Of a DNA stretch of 64,000 nucleotides, positions 1 to 12,256 are shown piece by piece. The notes under the pieces were generated by a model. That model was not told the origin of the DNA. It did no database searches and worked only from the letters and a program-made list of their open reading frames with translations. The position numbers and the translations under genes are program-made. Each line of letters begins with the position of its first letter. Positions within the stretch are counted from its first letter, which is position 1. The stretch is taken from the NCBI GenBank assembly GCA_002900995.3, contig CM035311.1, forward strand, positions 2,232,001-2,296,000, read 5' to 3'. The stretch is from Ganoderma boninense. Its lineage: Eukaryota > Basidiomycota > Agaricomycetes > Polyporales > Polyporaceae.

Positions 1-1940
1 TCCTGCACGTATTGAGCCTGGTCGTCAAGGCCTTGGTCTGGGAGTTCAATGCATGGCAGAACGCAAATGCAAAGGTGAAGGATGAGGAGGAGGAGGAGCT
101 GTGCGCATTGGCTGCTGATCTGGAAGCTTTCAAGAGGGAGTGGGAACGGAAGCGCGATGTGCGCCAGCGACGATCTGGCTCCCCGGATGATGAAGACAAG
201 GAGGACGAGGAGGACACTCTTGAGGCAGACAACCCAGGTGACGAGGTAAATCCGCTGAAGGACTTGACTGAAGAGGAGCATGAGAAGTTTGAGACGGAGG
301 TGCGTCCGATGAAGCTGGCCCTGGCAAAGGTAAGTCCTTGCATGTACAATACCCCCATGCTGACCGCACTGCTCAAAAATGCGAACTCACCATTCTACAA
401 ATACGAACCCTCGGGTTCAAAATTATTAACTCGAGCACGCAACTCCTGCCCATCTGGAAGCAGACGTGCACCGACAAAGACCTGCCCATGCGCCTGCTCC
501 CCCGAGATGTCCAGACCAGGTGGAATTCTACCTTCGATATGTTGAATTTTGCGGTCAAGTACAGAGCGGTGATCAACGAGATGACGATGCAGCCAGGGAA
601 CAAGTTGAGGGCGTACAAGCTGTCGGAAGACACCTGGAAGGGACTGTGGCAGCTTCAACAGGTGCTTAAGGTTTGTGTGGCTGACGAACTTTAACCATAA
701 TTCTTACTGACAAACTTTATTCTGCCATGCTCGGACAATGCCCTTCCAACCCATTTTTGGTTGCTTGTCATCATCGTCCTGTCTCTCGCTGGATGGCCTT
801 TGGCATCTTCACCGGTCCTCAACCTCCACACTCCTCTCAGCCTCCTCTCGCACTCTACTTGGATCTCGACGCTCACACAAATAGGTCTTCAAGAGTGCGA
901 CCTTGTCCGTCTCTCACGCCAGCACACTGAACCTCACGCGGGTCATCCCTGTGATGGACCATGTCAAGGAAAAGTTGACAGAAGCTACTCACAGTGACAA
1001 ATACGACATCCCGATCTGCATCACCTGCTCTTTGGCAAAGAACATCTTGAACAAGTACTACTTGTTAACTGACTCGTCTGCGACCTACTGCATTGTGATA
1101 AGTAAGTTGACCGCACCGTGGTTATTTCCCTGAAATATTTATTAACCTTGCTTGCAGTTCTTCATCCAAAATACAAACTCGAATACTTCAAGAAGCTCAA
1201 CTGGACGAACGCCTGGCAGCACACTGCACACAAGCTCGTCGAGACAGAGTACGCCAACAGCTACAAAGGTCAATTTGATGGCTCTCAGAACTCACGTGCT
1301 GAGACGCCGAGCGGCGACGATGGTCCAAGACGGGAACACGTGGACAACGACGACGCCTGGGAGGATGAAAATTCAGAGGACGGACGTGTACGTTGCTCTC
1401 AAGCTTGCCTGTGTGCTGCACACGCTAACCACTTATTTCTTTCAGAGCTTATTCAACATCCTTGACGAGTGTGATGCCGCTGGACCGGACGACAACATTG
1501 GTGACGAGCTTGAGCACTACCTCGCGGCACCAACCCAGAACGTCGGCTCTGAGGTGCTCCACTGGTGGAAGGATAGACAGTCTATCTATCCTAACCTCTC
1601 GCGGATGGCCATCGACTACCTTGTCATTCCCGGTGCATGTGCTTACCAGGGTCCAGGCTCCCTTGTATGCACTCATTCTGACTGATCTCTTTCTACTGCA
1701 GCAGCAACCTCGGTCGACGTCGAGAGGCTGTTTAGCTGAGGACGTCTTGTCCTGTCTCACATCTGGACACGGCTCAGTGCTCAGACGACACACGCAATTC
1801 TCTGTGTCGGAGCTTGGAGTGTGCTTGAGCTTGTGAAGCGTGAGGATGCACGGAAGGTGGCCGAGCTTGAGGATATCGAGGGTGACTCAGATGTTGAGTT
1901 AGAGGAAGGCTGGGATATGATAGACACAAGTTTGTATTAG
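1..1940 (+). pseudogene. hAT-family transposase, 5'-truncated by window edge and broken
   Basis: The frame is open from the first bases, so the gene starts upstream of the window. Typical hAT pieces follow in order: an acidic linker (to about 330, then a GTAAGT donor), an RNase H-like segment with the DVQTRWNST motif (about 500-670), a helical segment (about 860-1100), an LHPKYK segment (about 1155-1390), and the C-terminal dimerisation region with WW and SVDVERLFS motifs (about 1448-1940). Short introns separate them. After ERLFS the frame meets TGA at 1737-1739, where the family normally has an arginine, then continues open to a TAG at 1940. A nearby HIW also replaces the usual HIR. Both changes fit CGN to TGN mutation. 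hAT transposases cut and paste DNA elements in the nucleus; this copy is probably dead. No terminal inverted repeats were located. Confidence 0.8.
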
Positions 1941-2442
1941 CCTTCGTGAACCTTCTTCTCCCCATGTACACAAGATCCCAATGCACCGCGCTGATACACT
2001 GACAGACGGTCTGGACTCCGCTAGGCTACTGCGGAAAAGAGGCAGAGGTGGAGTGGCACTGTGAATGGGGAAAGGACCAACGAGTCTGTCACTGAGGGTG
2101 CGAGGAAGGTGGTCGGCTCTCGTGAATAGACCGAGTGACGTGCGGACGATCCGAGGGACGGTGGATGATGGAGATAACGACGTACGGCCGTCGCACGTAA
2201 AGGCAGCAGCTGTGGTAAGGATAATGTATTATTTACTGGAGATAGCCTGGCACTGCAATGCAATATAAACCAACTATGCTTGTAATGTAATACGAAGCCC
2301 CGGGATAATGCCTGGAGTTCCCTAATATAGTAGGCAGCCTCCAGAGGGCCTGTTATCAGTGCCCGGGCTGGCGCTTTTTTGCTTATCAGCTTAGATAAGG
2401 CCCCGGGGGCTTATCTGCCATCACTCCGGGGCTTCCCCCATC

Positions 2443-4224
2443 CATCAGCAAAAGCGCTAACCCGTGGCCATGGCACTGCCACGCATGCCCAGGTTTGCCT
2501 ACCTAAACGGGACGGCGGAGGTCTGCAATACATCACCTTGCCGTTGCCAACCTGGTCCTGGCGAGGCTATAATCACCCTGTCAAGGCTTTGGTATTTTTT
2601 GGAATTGCATAACGATAAGCTTGGCATGGGTTTGATAGTCAGCAACCTGGGAATCATCAGCTTGCAAGCTCGGTGGTCGAGGGGCCCGGGGTCCGGGGAC
2701 AGCGCTTGCGGCGGCTTGATGCTGTCCACGCTCGATGCGCGCCTCGTGTGGCTCTTGCCTTGACCGTCATTGTGAACCATCTCTGCTTGTGAACCATCTC
2801 TGCTTGTTCTCTGCTTCCACCCTCATCATCAGCTTTCTGGCGCGAATGGAAGATATTATATCCGTCCATCCATCCATCCATTCTCGTGCCCAAGGTGGAC
2901 CGTACCCCTCAACGCGCCAATCATCATCAACGAGCTTCTGCGACTTGGACAATATTTCCCGCTGGCGCAGGAGCAGATGGTGAGTCAGTTTTCATTGTCT
3001 ACATTTCCCTCCCCCGCTGCGCCCGTTATGCTTCCAACGTGAAGAGGAATTGGCGACCGAGGTTTTCAATTGGCTTGTGTGCCACAATTGGATGGGGTCC
3101 GTGCGCTGTCACGGGCTCCGAGGTTGTGGTTCATCGGCTGTCATCCGGACCCCTTGCCCGATAAAACGCTCCTCGCCCTCTCCGCTGCTGACCTCGCTCT
3201 TTATCTTTCCCTCCCACCACCCCACACATTTTCCTGATCATTAGTACTTATCACGCTACAGGGTCTCAAGACGAGCTGGCACACTACTGACCTCTAACGT
3301 GCAGATCCTCGGAGCCGCCTCATATCCCCCTTGGACAGCGGCCACTGGTTTTTTGTTACGGGTGAGTCCATATATGCGCATCTCTTGTAACTTTCAACGC
3401 CGCTGCTGACTGTATGCACATCTATTATCCACTAGGCACGCAATTGCGGTAAGGAGCATAGCTGTAGACACAGGATCGGTCCCATGCGAGGGTCACAGGT
3501 ATGTCAGTTTTATTAATTTTATTGCTTCCATTCATTCGCATTCGGGAGCGGACTGGTTAGATGCCCGCCTTGTTGCTTTACATTCCCAGTACGTTTCTGA
3601 CTAACAATGTTTTCAATGCTCGAACACCGTCTTTTTTTTTGCATGTGCTGTTTCTACTGCCACTGTTGACGTCCTCTTTTGCTTTCCAATCTCGCTTGTG
3701 CTTCTGTGCGCTGGTCGCCAATCAACTACATCCTGTTGGAGGCTTAGAAGTAAGTCGTGCTCGCTATCCCCATTCGTTGCCAACTTGCATTACATTTCTG
3801 CTTGTACGGCATGCATGACTGTTTGCAAGTAGCACCAGAGTCGCAGACCTTCGTCTTTATGTATGTCGTGCAGCTAAAGTAATATAATTCATCTATTCAC
3901 GAGTTATCTGGTGTGTTGTCGGGTGGCGCTGAATAGCATATGGCCAATGAAAGTACCAATATGTAGGCTTTCGGGAATAGGGTGTTTTGCAATCCCCACA
4001 TTCCATGTAAATCCTCGCCATGCATGGGGAAGGTTTGCAATGCATCCCGCCTGGGTTTGCAATGCAATCCTCGGTATACACTTCCAATCCGATAATAACC
4101 ACTCCTTTGCAATATCAATACAAACTTCAAATGGGCAATCCGGTTATGTAATGTTATTTAATATAAGGTGGCATTACATTGCCGTTGTATACAGAATTGC
4201 AATAGTTTTGCGCCCCCGCAGATG
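2443..4224. mobile_element. Unclassified 1.78-kb insertion in the left KDZ arm
   Basis: The right arm preserves the uninterrupted sequence (CCCCCATCAATACTC as read from the left). In the left arm this is split, with a TC dinucleotide present at both junctions, which suggests a 2-bp target duplication. The insert begins CATCAG and ends CAGATG, so the tips are imperfect inverted repeats (about 10 of 15 positions match). Inside are a 17-bp tandem duplication (about 2771-2805), a short CCAT repeat (about 2866-2882) and several splice-like GTGAGT and CAG signals, but no convincing protein. It is probably non-autonomous or a decayed element of unknown class. Confidence 0.6.
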
Positions 4225-4473
4225 TCAATACTCACCTCCCATCAGCCACCCGGGCTCCTCCTGCCCTGCCACTGCCCAATATGGAAGGTGCTTGGGTGCC
4301 TGCACCTGGGCACCTTCCCCTTGCCATATCTCCCTCAGTTTTGGACCGTTTTCCATGATCTTAGGTGTGTTCTGATTGTGTTTTCAAGGCGCTTCTAACG
4401 CGCCTAATGTGCTAGTGTAATATGGTATACTAACATATACATACAGGTACCTTTGGTCGCTCTAGGGGCCAGT

Positions 4474-5908
4474 AAATGGGCCATAGCTTGGGCAGTTTTG
4501 GACGGAATAGGACGATCTTGGGCGCGTTTTGCTTGCATTATTGACGCACACAGAACGAGCCCAAGATTGTCCGATTCCGTCTAGCCGTTCCTCCAGTACA
4601 TATACCTCTTCCTCCTCAGGGACAGGGTATTGGTATCTCAGGAACGGCTGAACCGTTTGGGACACTCTTGGGTGCGTTTTGTAGGTACAAAGTAGTACTA
4701 TTTGTACGCACCATTTGTTTAAAGGTATCTACCCTAACAAATATACTACAGTGCGATCAGTTGGCAGCCACACCACCCTTGCATCCCCCATAACTCAGCA
4801 ACCGCTTGACGGAATTTTTTGCCTGTCATACCGCTGGAAAGCTGCTGCTCACAGCTTTCAAACAAGCCTAAGAACGTCCCTGTACGACCATTGGAACCTT
4901 CAGAATGCCTACCTCCTCCTCCTGCTCCCCTCCCCACCACTGTTTAGCCCATATCTTGGGCATGCCTTGACAGAATCATGTCGTTCTTTTTGTGTTGTGG
5001 GCTATGTAGTAGGTACTCTATGCACACAACAGTTTACTTATATTAAGATATGTACAATGCACTCCAATGAAGTTGCCTTGGCCCAGTGTAAGACTGCCTG
5101 ACAGCTGTGGCATCCATTTCCGAAGGCTAGCACAGCTGCAGTAAGGCTGTCAACAATCATAAATCAATATCTTCTCAGGTTTTTGTCCGTTCTGTTTGGT
5201 TCTTTTTGCATTGGAAAGCTGTGAATTGTAGCTAGTCAGCTGTGTATATACTCCCACTATCGGGAGGCTACAAAAAAGTCGACAGGGGAGTATTCTTGTG
5301 AACACTGATAAGAGAATGACATTTGATCCAAATGGCTGATAAGTGTCATATCTTGTACAAAGGTAGCTGTTAGCTATTAACATGCAACACAAAAAGAAAG
5401 ACATGATTCTGTCAAGGCATGCCCAAGATATGGGCTAAACAGTGGTGGGGAGGGGAGCAGGAGGAGGAGGTAGGCATTCTGAAGGTTCCAATGGTCGTAC
5501 AGGGACGTTCTTAGGCTTGTTTGAAAGCTGTGAGCAGCAGCTTTCCAGCGGTATGACGGGCAAAAAATTCCGTCAAGCGGTTGCTGAGTTATGGGGGATG
5601 CAAGGGTGGTGTGGCTGCCAACTGATCGCACTGTAGTATATTTGTTAGGGTAGATACCTTTAAACAAATGGTGCGTACAAATAGTACTACTTTGTACCTA
5701 CAAAACGCACCCAAGAGTGTCCCAAACGGTTCAGCCGTTCCTGAGATACCAATACCCTGTCCCTGAGGAGGAAGAGGTATATGTACTGGAGGAACGGCTG
5801 GACGGAATCGGACAATCTTGGGCTCGTTCTGTGTGCGTCAATAATGCAAGCAAAACGCGCCCAAGATCGTCCTATTCCGTCCAAAACTGCCCAAGCTATG
5901 GCCCATTT
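4474..5908. mobile_element. Foldback-type element with about 520-bp inverted arms
   Basis: Positions 4474 to about 4995 are repeated almost perfectly inverted at about 5390 to 5908, with a unique centre of about 390 bp. Both arms contain the same 90-codon open stretch in opposite orientation (from 4715 forward and from 5667 reverse), which differs at only a few positions; it resembles no family I recognise. The arms begin AAATGGGCCATAGCTTGGG. The element sits inside the left KDZ arm, because the right arm lacks it at the matching point near 15420. No transposase is visible, so it would move only with help from another element, or may have arisen by a template-switch event. Confidence 0.75.
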
Positions 5909-6049
5909 CACCTGATCCTCCCATCATTCTAGATACAATAACTTGACAGCGTGATCGCGTCTGTCAAGCTAAGGGAGCTCGAAGCTGCTATTCTCCCTCA
6001 GTGCGAATAACTCCTGGTCCTTCCTGGTACAGTAAGTACTCCTCCCGCT

Positions 6050-7165
6050 CCTCTCCGTATGTTGCCGTATGTTGCCGTATGTTCTGGGGCGCGTGTGGCA
6101 GCCACCGGCATGTTCGGCATCAAGCCCGTCTGACATCTGTCAGATGTCAGCGCCCCCGCTCGGCTATACCCCTGCCTTCCCGCTCGCGCCTGTTCCCCCG
6201 CCCCGCACCTATCGCGCTCTCCTCAGCTCGCGCCACCCGAGCTCGCTGTTGGGGACAGCGAGCTCGCTATGTCCCCCTCCCCTCCGCCGATTCGTCCCGT
6301 TCTTTCGCCGTAGGGATGGTCCCCGCGTCCCCTGGCTACGGTAAGCCCTCCTCACGCCTCCATTCATATGTTTTCATGAGCTCTCATGCGTTCTCGTATG
6401 TTTTCTGGCGCGCGTGGTCGCAGCCACACGGCATCCTGGGCATCAACTGACATCTCTTATGTCAGCGGCCTCGGCTGTCCTCCGCCTGTGCCTGTACCTC
6501 CGCCCCCGCCTGTTCTTCCGCGCCCCGCGCGCTCTTTGCCCCGCGCCACCCGAGCTCACTGTCCCCCACAGCGAGCTCGCTGTCTTCCCCTTCCCTCCGC
6601 CGTTTGACTCCGTTCTTTCGCCGTGCAGACGTTTCCTGCATGCTCTGATCGCGGTAAGCCCTCCTCGCACCTCCATCCGTATGATCTCATGTGTTTTCAT
6701 ATGTTCCGGGGCGGTGCCTGGCGGCGCATGTCGCAGCCGGTGTGTTCGGCATCGACCCCGCCCGACAGGACTCAACGCCCCCGCTCGGCTATACCCCCGC
6801 CCCCCCGCCCCCCGACCGCGTCTGCTCCCCACCTCCGCTCCATCGATTGGTTCCGTTCTTTCGCGCCTCCCGAGCATTCCCGCACCCTCTGACCCGGTAA
6901 GCCCTCGTCCCGCCAGTCTTCCAAAGGTTTTCCATGTTCCCATATGTTCTAGGGCGCATGTGGCAGCCGCCGCCATGTCATGTTCGGCATCGAGCCCGTC
7001 TGACAGCTGACAGATGTCAGCGCTCTTGCTCGGCTATGACCCCGCTCCCGCCAGTCCCGCCCGCGCCTGTTCCCCCACCCCGCAGCTCACCCCACGTGCT
7101 CCCTGTCCTGCGCGACCCGTGCTTGCCGTCACCAACTGCGAGCTCGCGATCTTCTCGCCCTTTCT
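6050..7165 (+). repeat. Four degenerate subterminal modules of the KDZ element
   Basis: A pattern of about 250-300 bp recurs near 6050, 6390, 6690 and 6935. Its order is a GTATGTT...GGCGCG...GCAGCC block, a GTTCGGCATC or GGGCATC block, a GCCCCCGCTCGGCTATACCCC block, a CTGTTCCCCC block, GAGCTCGCTGT hairpins and TTCTTTCGCC. Module 1 has an 11-bp perfect hairpin (6239-6249 with 6255-6265) and a 10-bp inverted repeat around one base (6130-6150). The first two modules are also in the right arm, with the same hairpins at 15051-15077 and 15166-15186. Repeated palindromes just inside the ends are common transposase-binding sites in large DNA transposons; that role here is inferred. Confidence 0.7.
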
Positions 7166-7340
7166 CTTGATTGGTTTGGATCATTTGTATTGAATATGTA
7201 GTAATAGTTTGGTTTTCGAATATACTAGTTCAACTGTGTGCTGCCGGAGGCGTAAGATAAGTGGCTGTGCTCAGCCACCTCTGCAAGATACACCATCGAT
7301 CTCCTCGTCAATTTTACTTCTTTACTTCTTCCTCCAAATT

Positions 7341-10300
7341 ATGGGACGGTCCGGGCGGAAACGCCTTTCGCGTCACGTTCGAGTTGCTGGTCCTGCGAAG
7401 GCCGAAACACTCGGTACTACATCGATTCTCACAGCCTTCCAAGAAGCTCGGCATGGACCCAAGCAACAGGCGCAGTCCAGAAAACTGGCCGAGGATAGAT
7501 TTGCGAGACTCACCACAGGTGCTTCAAATAGAGAAATATCTGCATGAAATTCCTGCTGAGATTGTATCGCCAGGGCTAGATCTCCAATCGCGCCGGGTCT
7601 TGGCTGAGCTGCGTGGCGACCCCATCCCAGAAGATGACCTCACGGACGGAATGGTCGAGTCGCTCATGGCCATCGATGCAAGCGAGACCTACGGAGATGC
7701 TCAAGATGCTGATACGCGAGGAGTTCAGGATTCTCAGGAACCGGCAGATGATGCGGTCGCTTATGCGATCCGAGACTTACTTGACCCACGGTACGTACCT
7801 TCCAGCGCCCATCATCGTTCAATGATAATGGACAGCATGTTATTCCATAGCCTCCGCCGCCGGTACGTCAAAGATACACGGACCTGGAAGCGACGCCTGA
7901 ACACGCTGGACACTCGATGGCAAGAGGTGCTGCCGCGTGCAACGGACGCATTCCTCCGCTGGAAGTCCCGGCACTCCTCCCCCATCCCTCCAGCCGAGCC
8001 ATCAGAATACGACTTCGAGATCGACATCCTCGATCTTGACACGCTCCAAAGCGTTCGGCTAGTGCGCAGGCGAGACCTCCCCGCTTCGGAAGCCCTGATC
8101 CTGGAGGGCTACCTCGCTGCGACTCCGGAGAAGCCGACTATCGCCGTAGCCCTATCTACTCTAGAAATGTTCCGAACCCTTCGCCTGGTCAAGCCTTCTT
8201 TCAGCGTTGAGGGGTTTACGAAATTTGTCTGTTACAGATATTGTGTAAGTCAGCGTTCATGTCAGATTTGCATCATCTCACTGGTAACTTAACTTCAGGT
8301 CCCTTACCGACGACGATTCCGCCGCGCGATCGCGGATACGTTCGATGTGTACCTGACGATCCTGGAGAGGGTGCGCAGCCAAGTGATCCGTGCCCTCGGA
8401 CGGGACTCTGCCGAGTGGCGTGTGTTGCATGGCTGTCCTGCCTGCACGTATGAGGTCCGTGAGCCTGGACCTTGCTTATCCCACGCCACTGACTGAAGCA
8501 ACAGGTCGAGGGTGAGACCCCGCCAACGTTCTCACGCATGGTCGTGATGGACGGCAACAACTCACTCAAACGATTTGCGCCCGTCGGCAACCGCGACGTT
8601 GGCGATATGCGTACATTTCACAGCGACTACTGGCTTCCTATGGAGTTTGTCGATAGGTTTGCTGGCGAGGTGAAGGGACGTCAAACCCAGCCCCATGTTG
8701 CGGTGCCGGACGAGGGAGACACTGGTTCCGATGGTGAGTGGGAAGATGATACCGGCGAGGGAGATCCTACCGATGGTGCCCCCGACTCCGCATGTGCGAC
8801 CAATTGGAAGGCGGCCGCCTCAGACGAGAAGAAATGCGCGTGGTCGGCTTTCCACGAGACCGGGATCTTTGCAAGCTGCTGTCGCCATGGTGTTATGCTC
8901 TGGATCATTGACATGATCCGGAGCGGAGAGCTGTCAGTACCTCGATCATTATGTCCGGATCTTGTTGCTAATCTCATCTCCCCGCAGTGCGAAACTACCC
9001 CTTGCCATTGTTTCGAAGCTACTTGACTTATTCAACAATGTTCTCATCGCATTCGACATTGGATGTGTCTTCCGAACCACGGTCAACAACAGCTCTCTCG
9101 GACCCAAGTTCAAAGCGTCCGGCTCTCGTGTTTGCGTGAACGCTTTTCACGGATATTCACATTCTTATCCATGCCAAGTCCAGCATCATCCGAACGTCAT
9201 CACCGGGATCGGGATCGAAGATTTTGAGACGCTGGAACGAACGTTCAGCAAATCAAACGAGCTTGCTAGCGTCATCCGCTTCGCTTCGGCATACCGGCGC
9301 CGCGCATTGATCCACGCATTTTTCCAGCAATACGATGAGGAGAAGTACACCGCCATCGGCTCGATGCTTTACGACAATTACAAGCAATCGCTCGAGATCA
9401 TCTGCGATCTGACACCGAAACTCACCGAGTCTCTCCGCCTCCTAGGGTTAGACTTAACCAAGCTCAAGGCACTTGAGGAGGAAGAGGTGGAGTACTTCAA
9501 GTCCCTTCGCGATGAGTCCAACGAGGATATTTTCGCTGTGGCATATGTTGAGGGGCTGGAGGAGCTCAAGGCACTGCGGTACGTCTTCTGTTGCTGCGCT
9601 TGAATCGAGATCTGATCAGCGTGTCCTCTGTCATAGCAAGCAGCTCGACTCCACCACGACCAATTTCTTGGCTCAGGTACCGCAAGAGTACCAGTTCTCG
9701 ATCACAACAGGTGCCACTGAATATGAGGGCGATCTCTCCGCCACACGCAAACTCGAGCGCGAGCGACGCGATCTCAAGGAGAGAATCCAGCAGCTGAACA
9801 TCGAGCTTCTTCGGATGGAGGGAAGCTTGCCCCTGCGACGACGCTGGGAACCCGATGATCCGGAGTATGGAGCGGCGCTCAAGTACCTCACTACGCGCAA
9901 ATACCAGCAGGCTCTGGGCCGCCTCCAGCGCCTTGTGATCCAACGGCTATTTGAATTACAGAAGATGAATCTCTCACATACTGGTATGCATGCATGGCGC
10001 CCGGCGGGTCTTCGATCGTCGCTGATATATTTTTAGCGTATCGCATCCGCACGCACCTCGCGAAAAGTCTTCAGAAGCGTTGCAAGGCCATTCGCACAGC
10101 GGTGAAGGCTTACAATGCTGCCGCGCTCGCACTCGAAGAGCCGCGCCCAACGCTAGACTGGTCCCAAATCTCACACTTCAATTTTCTAGAGGAGTTCGTT
10201 CTTCTGAATGACACGCGCAACGACCTTCGGGACAGGCAGTGGGCACAGCCCCTCGTACGCGAAACGATGCGCACCGCGCGCCGTATCAAGCGCGCTATGG

Positions 10301-10782
10301 AAGAACTCGAGAATGTCCATCGCGAAGCTCGACGGATGCATACGTCCATCCGCGACGAGGATGCGCATTTCGCGCGTGTGTTGACAGATCTCCAGAGGCA
10401 CGGCGATCCCCTCCTTGAGGCTGTGAGCGAGTTTTGCTCAAGGCGCCGTGCGAACAACGCACATATCCTCTCGTATCTCTACCGGCTGTACGAGATCCCC
10501 GAGTACGCGGGAGAGAAGACTCCGGGGAAGTATTGCGGCTCACCGCGCGAGATTTTGCAAGAACGCGCGACGTCCGCCAAACCGGATATCTCGCCCTCCC
10601 ACGTTCCCACCAATTCCGACGCGCCGCGACCACCAGCACCTTCTGTAGAAGAACTTGCTAACTTAGAAGGCTCTGCTGTGGGAAAAGACGAGGATGAAGA
10701 AGTGATAGATGTGGATGAAGATGACGATGGCGGTATTGGTTTGCTGATCGAACATCTCGCGAACGTGGCAGTAGTAATGTAG
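7341..10782 (+). CDS. KDZ transposase with CxC cysteine-cluster region
   Basis: Eight exons are supported: 7341-7518, 7574-7790, 7836-8244, 8299-8454, 8505-8932, 8988-9578, 9637-9983 and 10037-10782. They join in phase to 1023 codons with no internal stop. The N-terminal third matches the helical and cysteine-cluster region seen upstream of KDZ transposases (ERVRSQVIRAL, then HGCPACTYE). The catalytic region follows: VVMDGNNSLKRF (first acidic residue), FHETGIFASCCRHG, FDIGC, then HGYSHSYPCQ and GIGIEDFETLERTFS. A long coiled-coil and helical C-terminus ends in an acidic tail. The family performs cut-and-paste DNA transposition in the nucleus. The first three exons are less certain than the rest. 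The intact frame contrasts with the decayed hAT and gypsy copies nearby. Confidence 0.88.
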
Positions 10783-12256
10783 TAAATGTTGTCCTTGACT
10801 GCGGCGCGATGCACGAAGCACTTTTGCCTTTAGCGCTGCAATTGCATTCATTCAGATTGTATTTTGACGGCAGGGGACACCTCTTAAGCGGCAGAGGAAT
10901 GTGAGCTATACCATGGAATTGACAGATAAATCAACAGGCAAACAAAGTTATCCAGGGACTCTAAACAGCTGTGGTGGCTGCCCATCTGTGCAGCGCTCGA
11001 TTGCATTCCAAAGAATCCCAGTCGAAATGGGCACCGCTGGATACAACACACTTTTGTAGGTCTATTCACGACCCCATATTTTGGGGATAGGGACTAGTTG
11101 ACAATCTGAATTATGTTCTATATTTCTTTGTGCTCTACGGAGGATGCTGCGATGACAGGAGCAAAATATGTCGGGAGTCGGAGCAAGATCGCACGCCCGA
11201 TGCGATGCTCCGCCAAACTAGGCAATTAGCCGCCCTCCTCGTCCATCTCCTGTTCATCCCCACATAGACTCCCTGCACGGCGAATCGCCAAGCACTTTCG
11301 CTTCGTGAGCACTCTTACGGCAAACTGGCTCGGTTCTGTCCTAGACGTCTTGATGGGCCATTTACGGGGTACTTCAAACGCGCACCGTGGAGGAGGGATG
11401 GAGCACTGAGTCCTCCGAATCCACCATGATCTGCTGGGTACGTTCTTTGCGTGTAGTCCGTTTGGCTTTGGCTTCATACTTACTATATATACAACAAGCC
11501 ACACGTGTCGATTGTGAGGAGGGAATTGGGACTCGGAGGGCGGCACCGCGACGACTCCATATGCTCCGTAAGCTTTTCATTTTGCTTGACTTAACAAGTT
11601 AACTGGGTTTAGGATATCCTCATCAACGAGCTCCGCTCGGTTCACACAGGCTACCACGCTTGCGGCCCACGGGAACCCTCCGAGTCGTACGTTTCCAGTG
11701 CTCCCCGTGCCCCGGTTCGCTGTGCGGCCTGCCCCGGTTCCTCTGGCGAGTTCCGCCACCCACCACATGTGCTTCTGTTGGAATGCTAATCAGGAGGGCG
11801 TTGTTCCCACCGGGTCCAGGTTCTAGTCAAAACTTCCTTTTGCCTCGGCTCCCCATTTACCGTTGCAATCTTGCAGCCTGCCCGAGACTTCTAAATCCTG
11901 ATCAGCCCTCTCGCCTGTGAAGTCATAACCCCCACAGCTTTTAGCCTAGGCCAAGTGTAACATTAGAGAAAGTTGTACTATGTGTGGACTTCAATTTGAA
12001 GGCCCAAGGTGTTATAGATTCTGAATGCTGCAAATGTTGTGTTGTGGGTGCTGCCTTGTCCTGCCCCTTCCAAAGGTAGATCACGTGATGAATTGTTGAT
12101 TTTTGGCATCCTCCCATGCCTGGGCCACTCCCGCCTTCACACGTCCTGCTCCGGCGGGTCTTCTGCCCACTCTACAGCCGCTGCTCTCACACAATCGCTG
12201 CTTCTCGTTCCAGTCTTTCCTTCTCGGCGCGCGCTGTCTCCACGCTTCTCGTGGGA
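10783..12256. other. Interval between the two KDZ genes, with unresolved exon-like pieces
   Basis: No complete gene could be assembled. Good splice signals bracket short open pieces: a GTACGT donor near 11438, an exon of 69 bases at about 11502-11570 followed by GTAAGC, and an open stretch at about 11614-11793. The last two join in phase and end with a CAACPGSSG cysteine pair. The upstream piece could not be joined without a stop. This may be a small decayed cargo gene or a 5' part of the next gene. The stretch 10870-11220 and the stretch after 11930 show nothing recognisable. Confidence 0.3.

Larger units (their letters stand above)
2208..6655 (+). repeat. Left terminal inverted-repeat arm of the KDZ element (interrupted by two insertions)
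   Basis: This arm is collinear with the reverse complement of 14661-15909. The alignment runs 2208-2442, then 4225-4483, then about 5909-6655, skipping the insertions at 2443-4224 and 4474-5908. The arms diverge abruptly after GCGGT at 6655. The arm carries a TATAAA-like stretch near 2265 and the first subterminal hairpin modules. Confidence 0.85.

Noticed and set aside
2866..2882. CCAT tetranucleotide run
   Set aside because: It is a short, simple microsatellite without further structure.
6001..7170. Long Pro/Arg/Ser-rich open frames in the KDZ arms (also mirrored at 14444-15327)
   Set aside because: They come from repetitive GC-rich modules and hairpins, occur in several frames at once and resemble no family.
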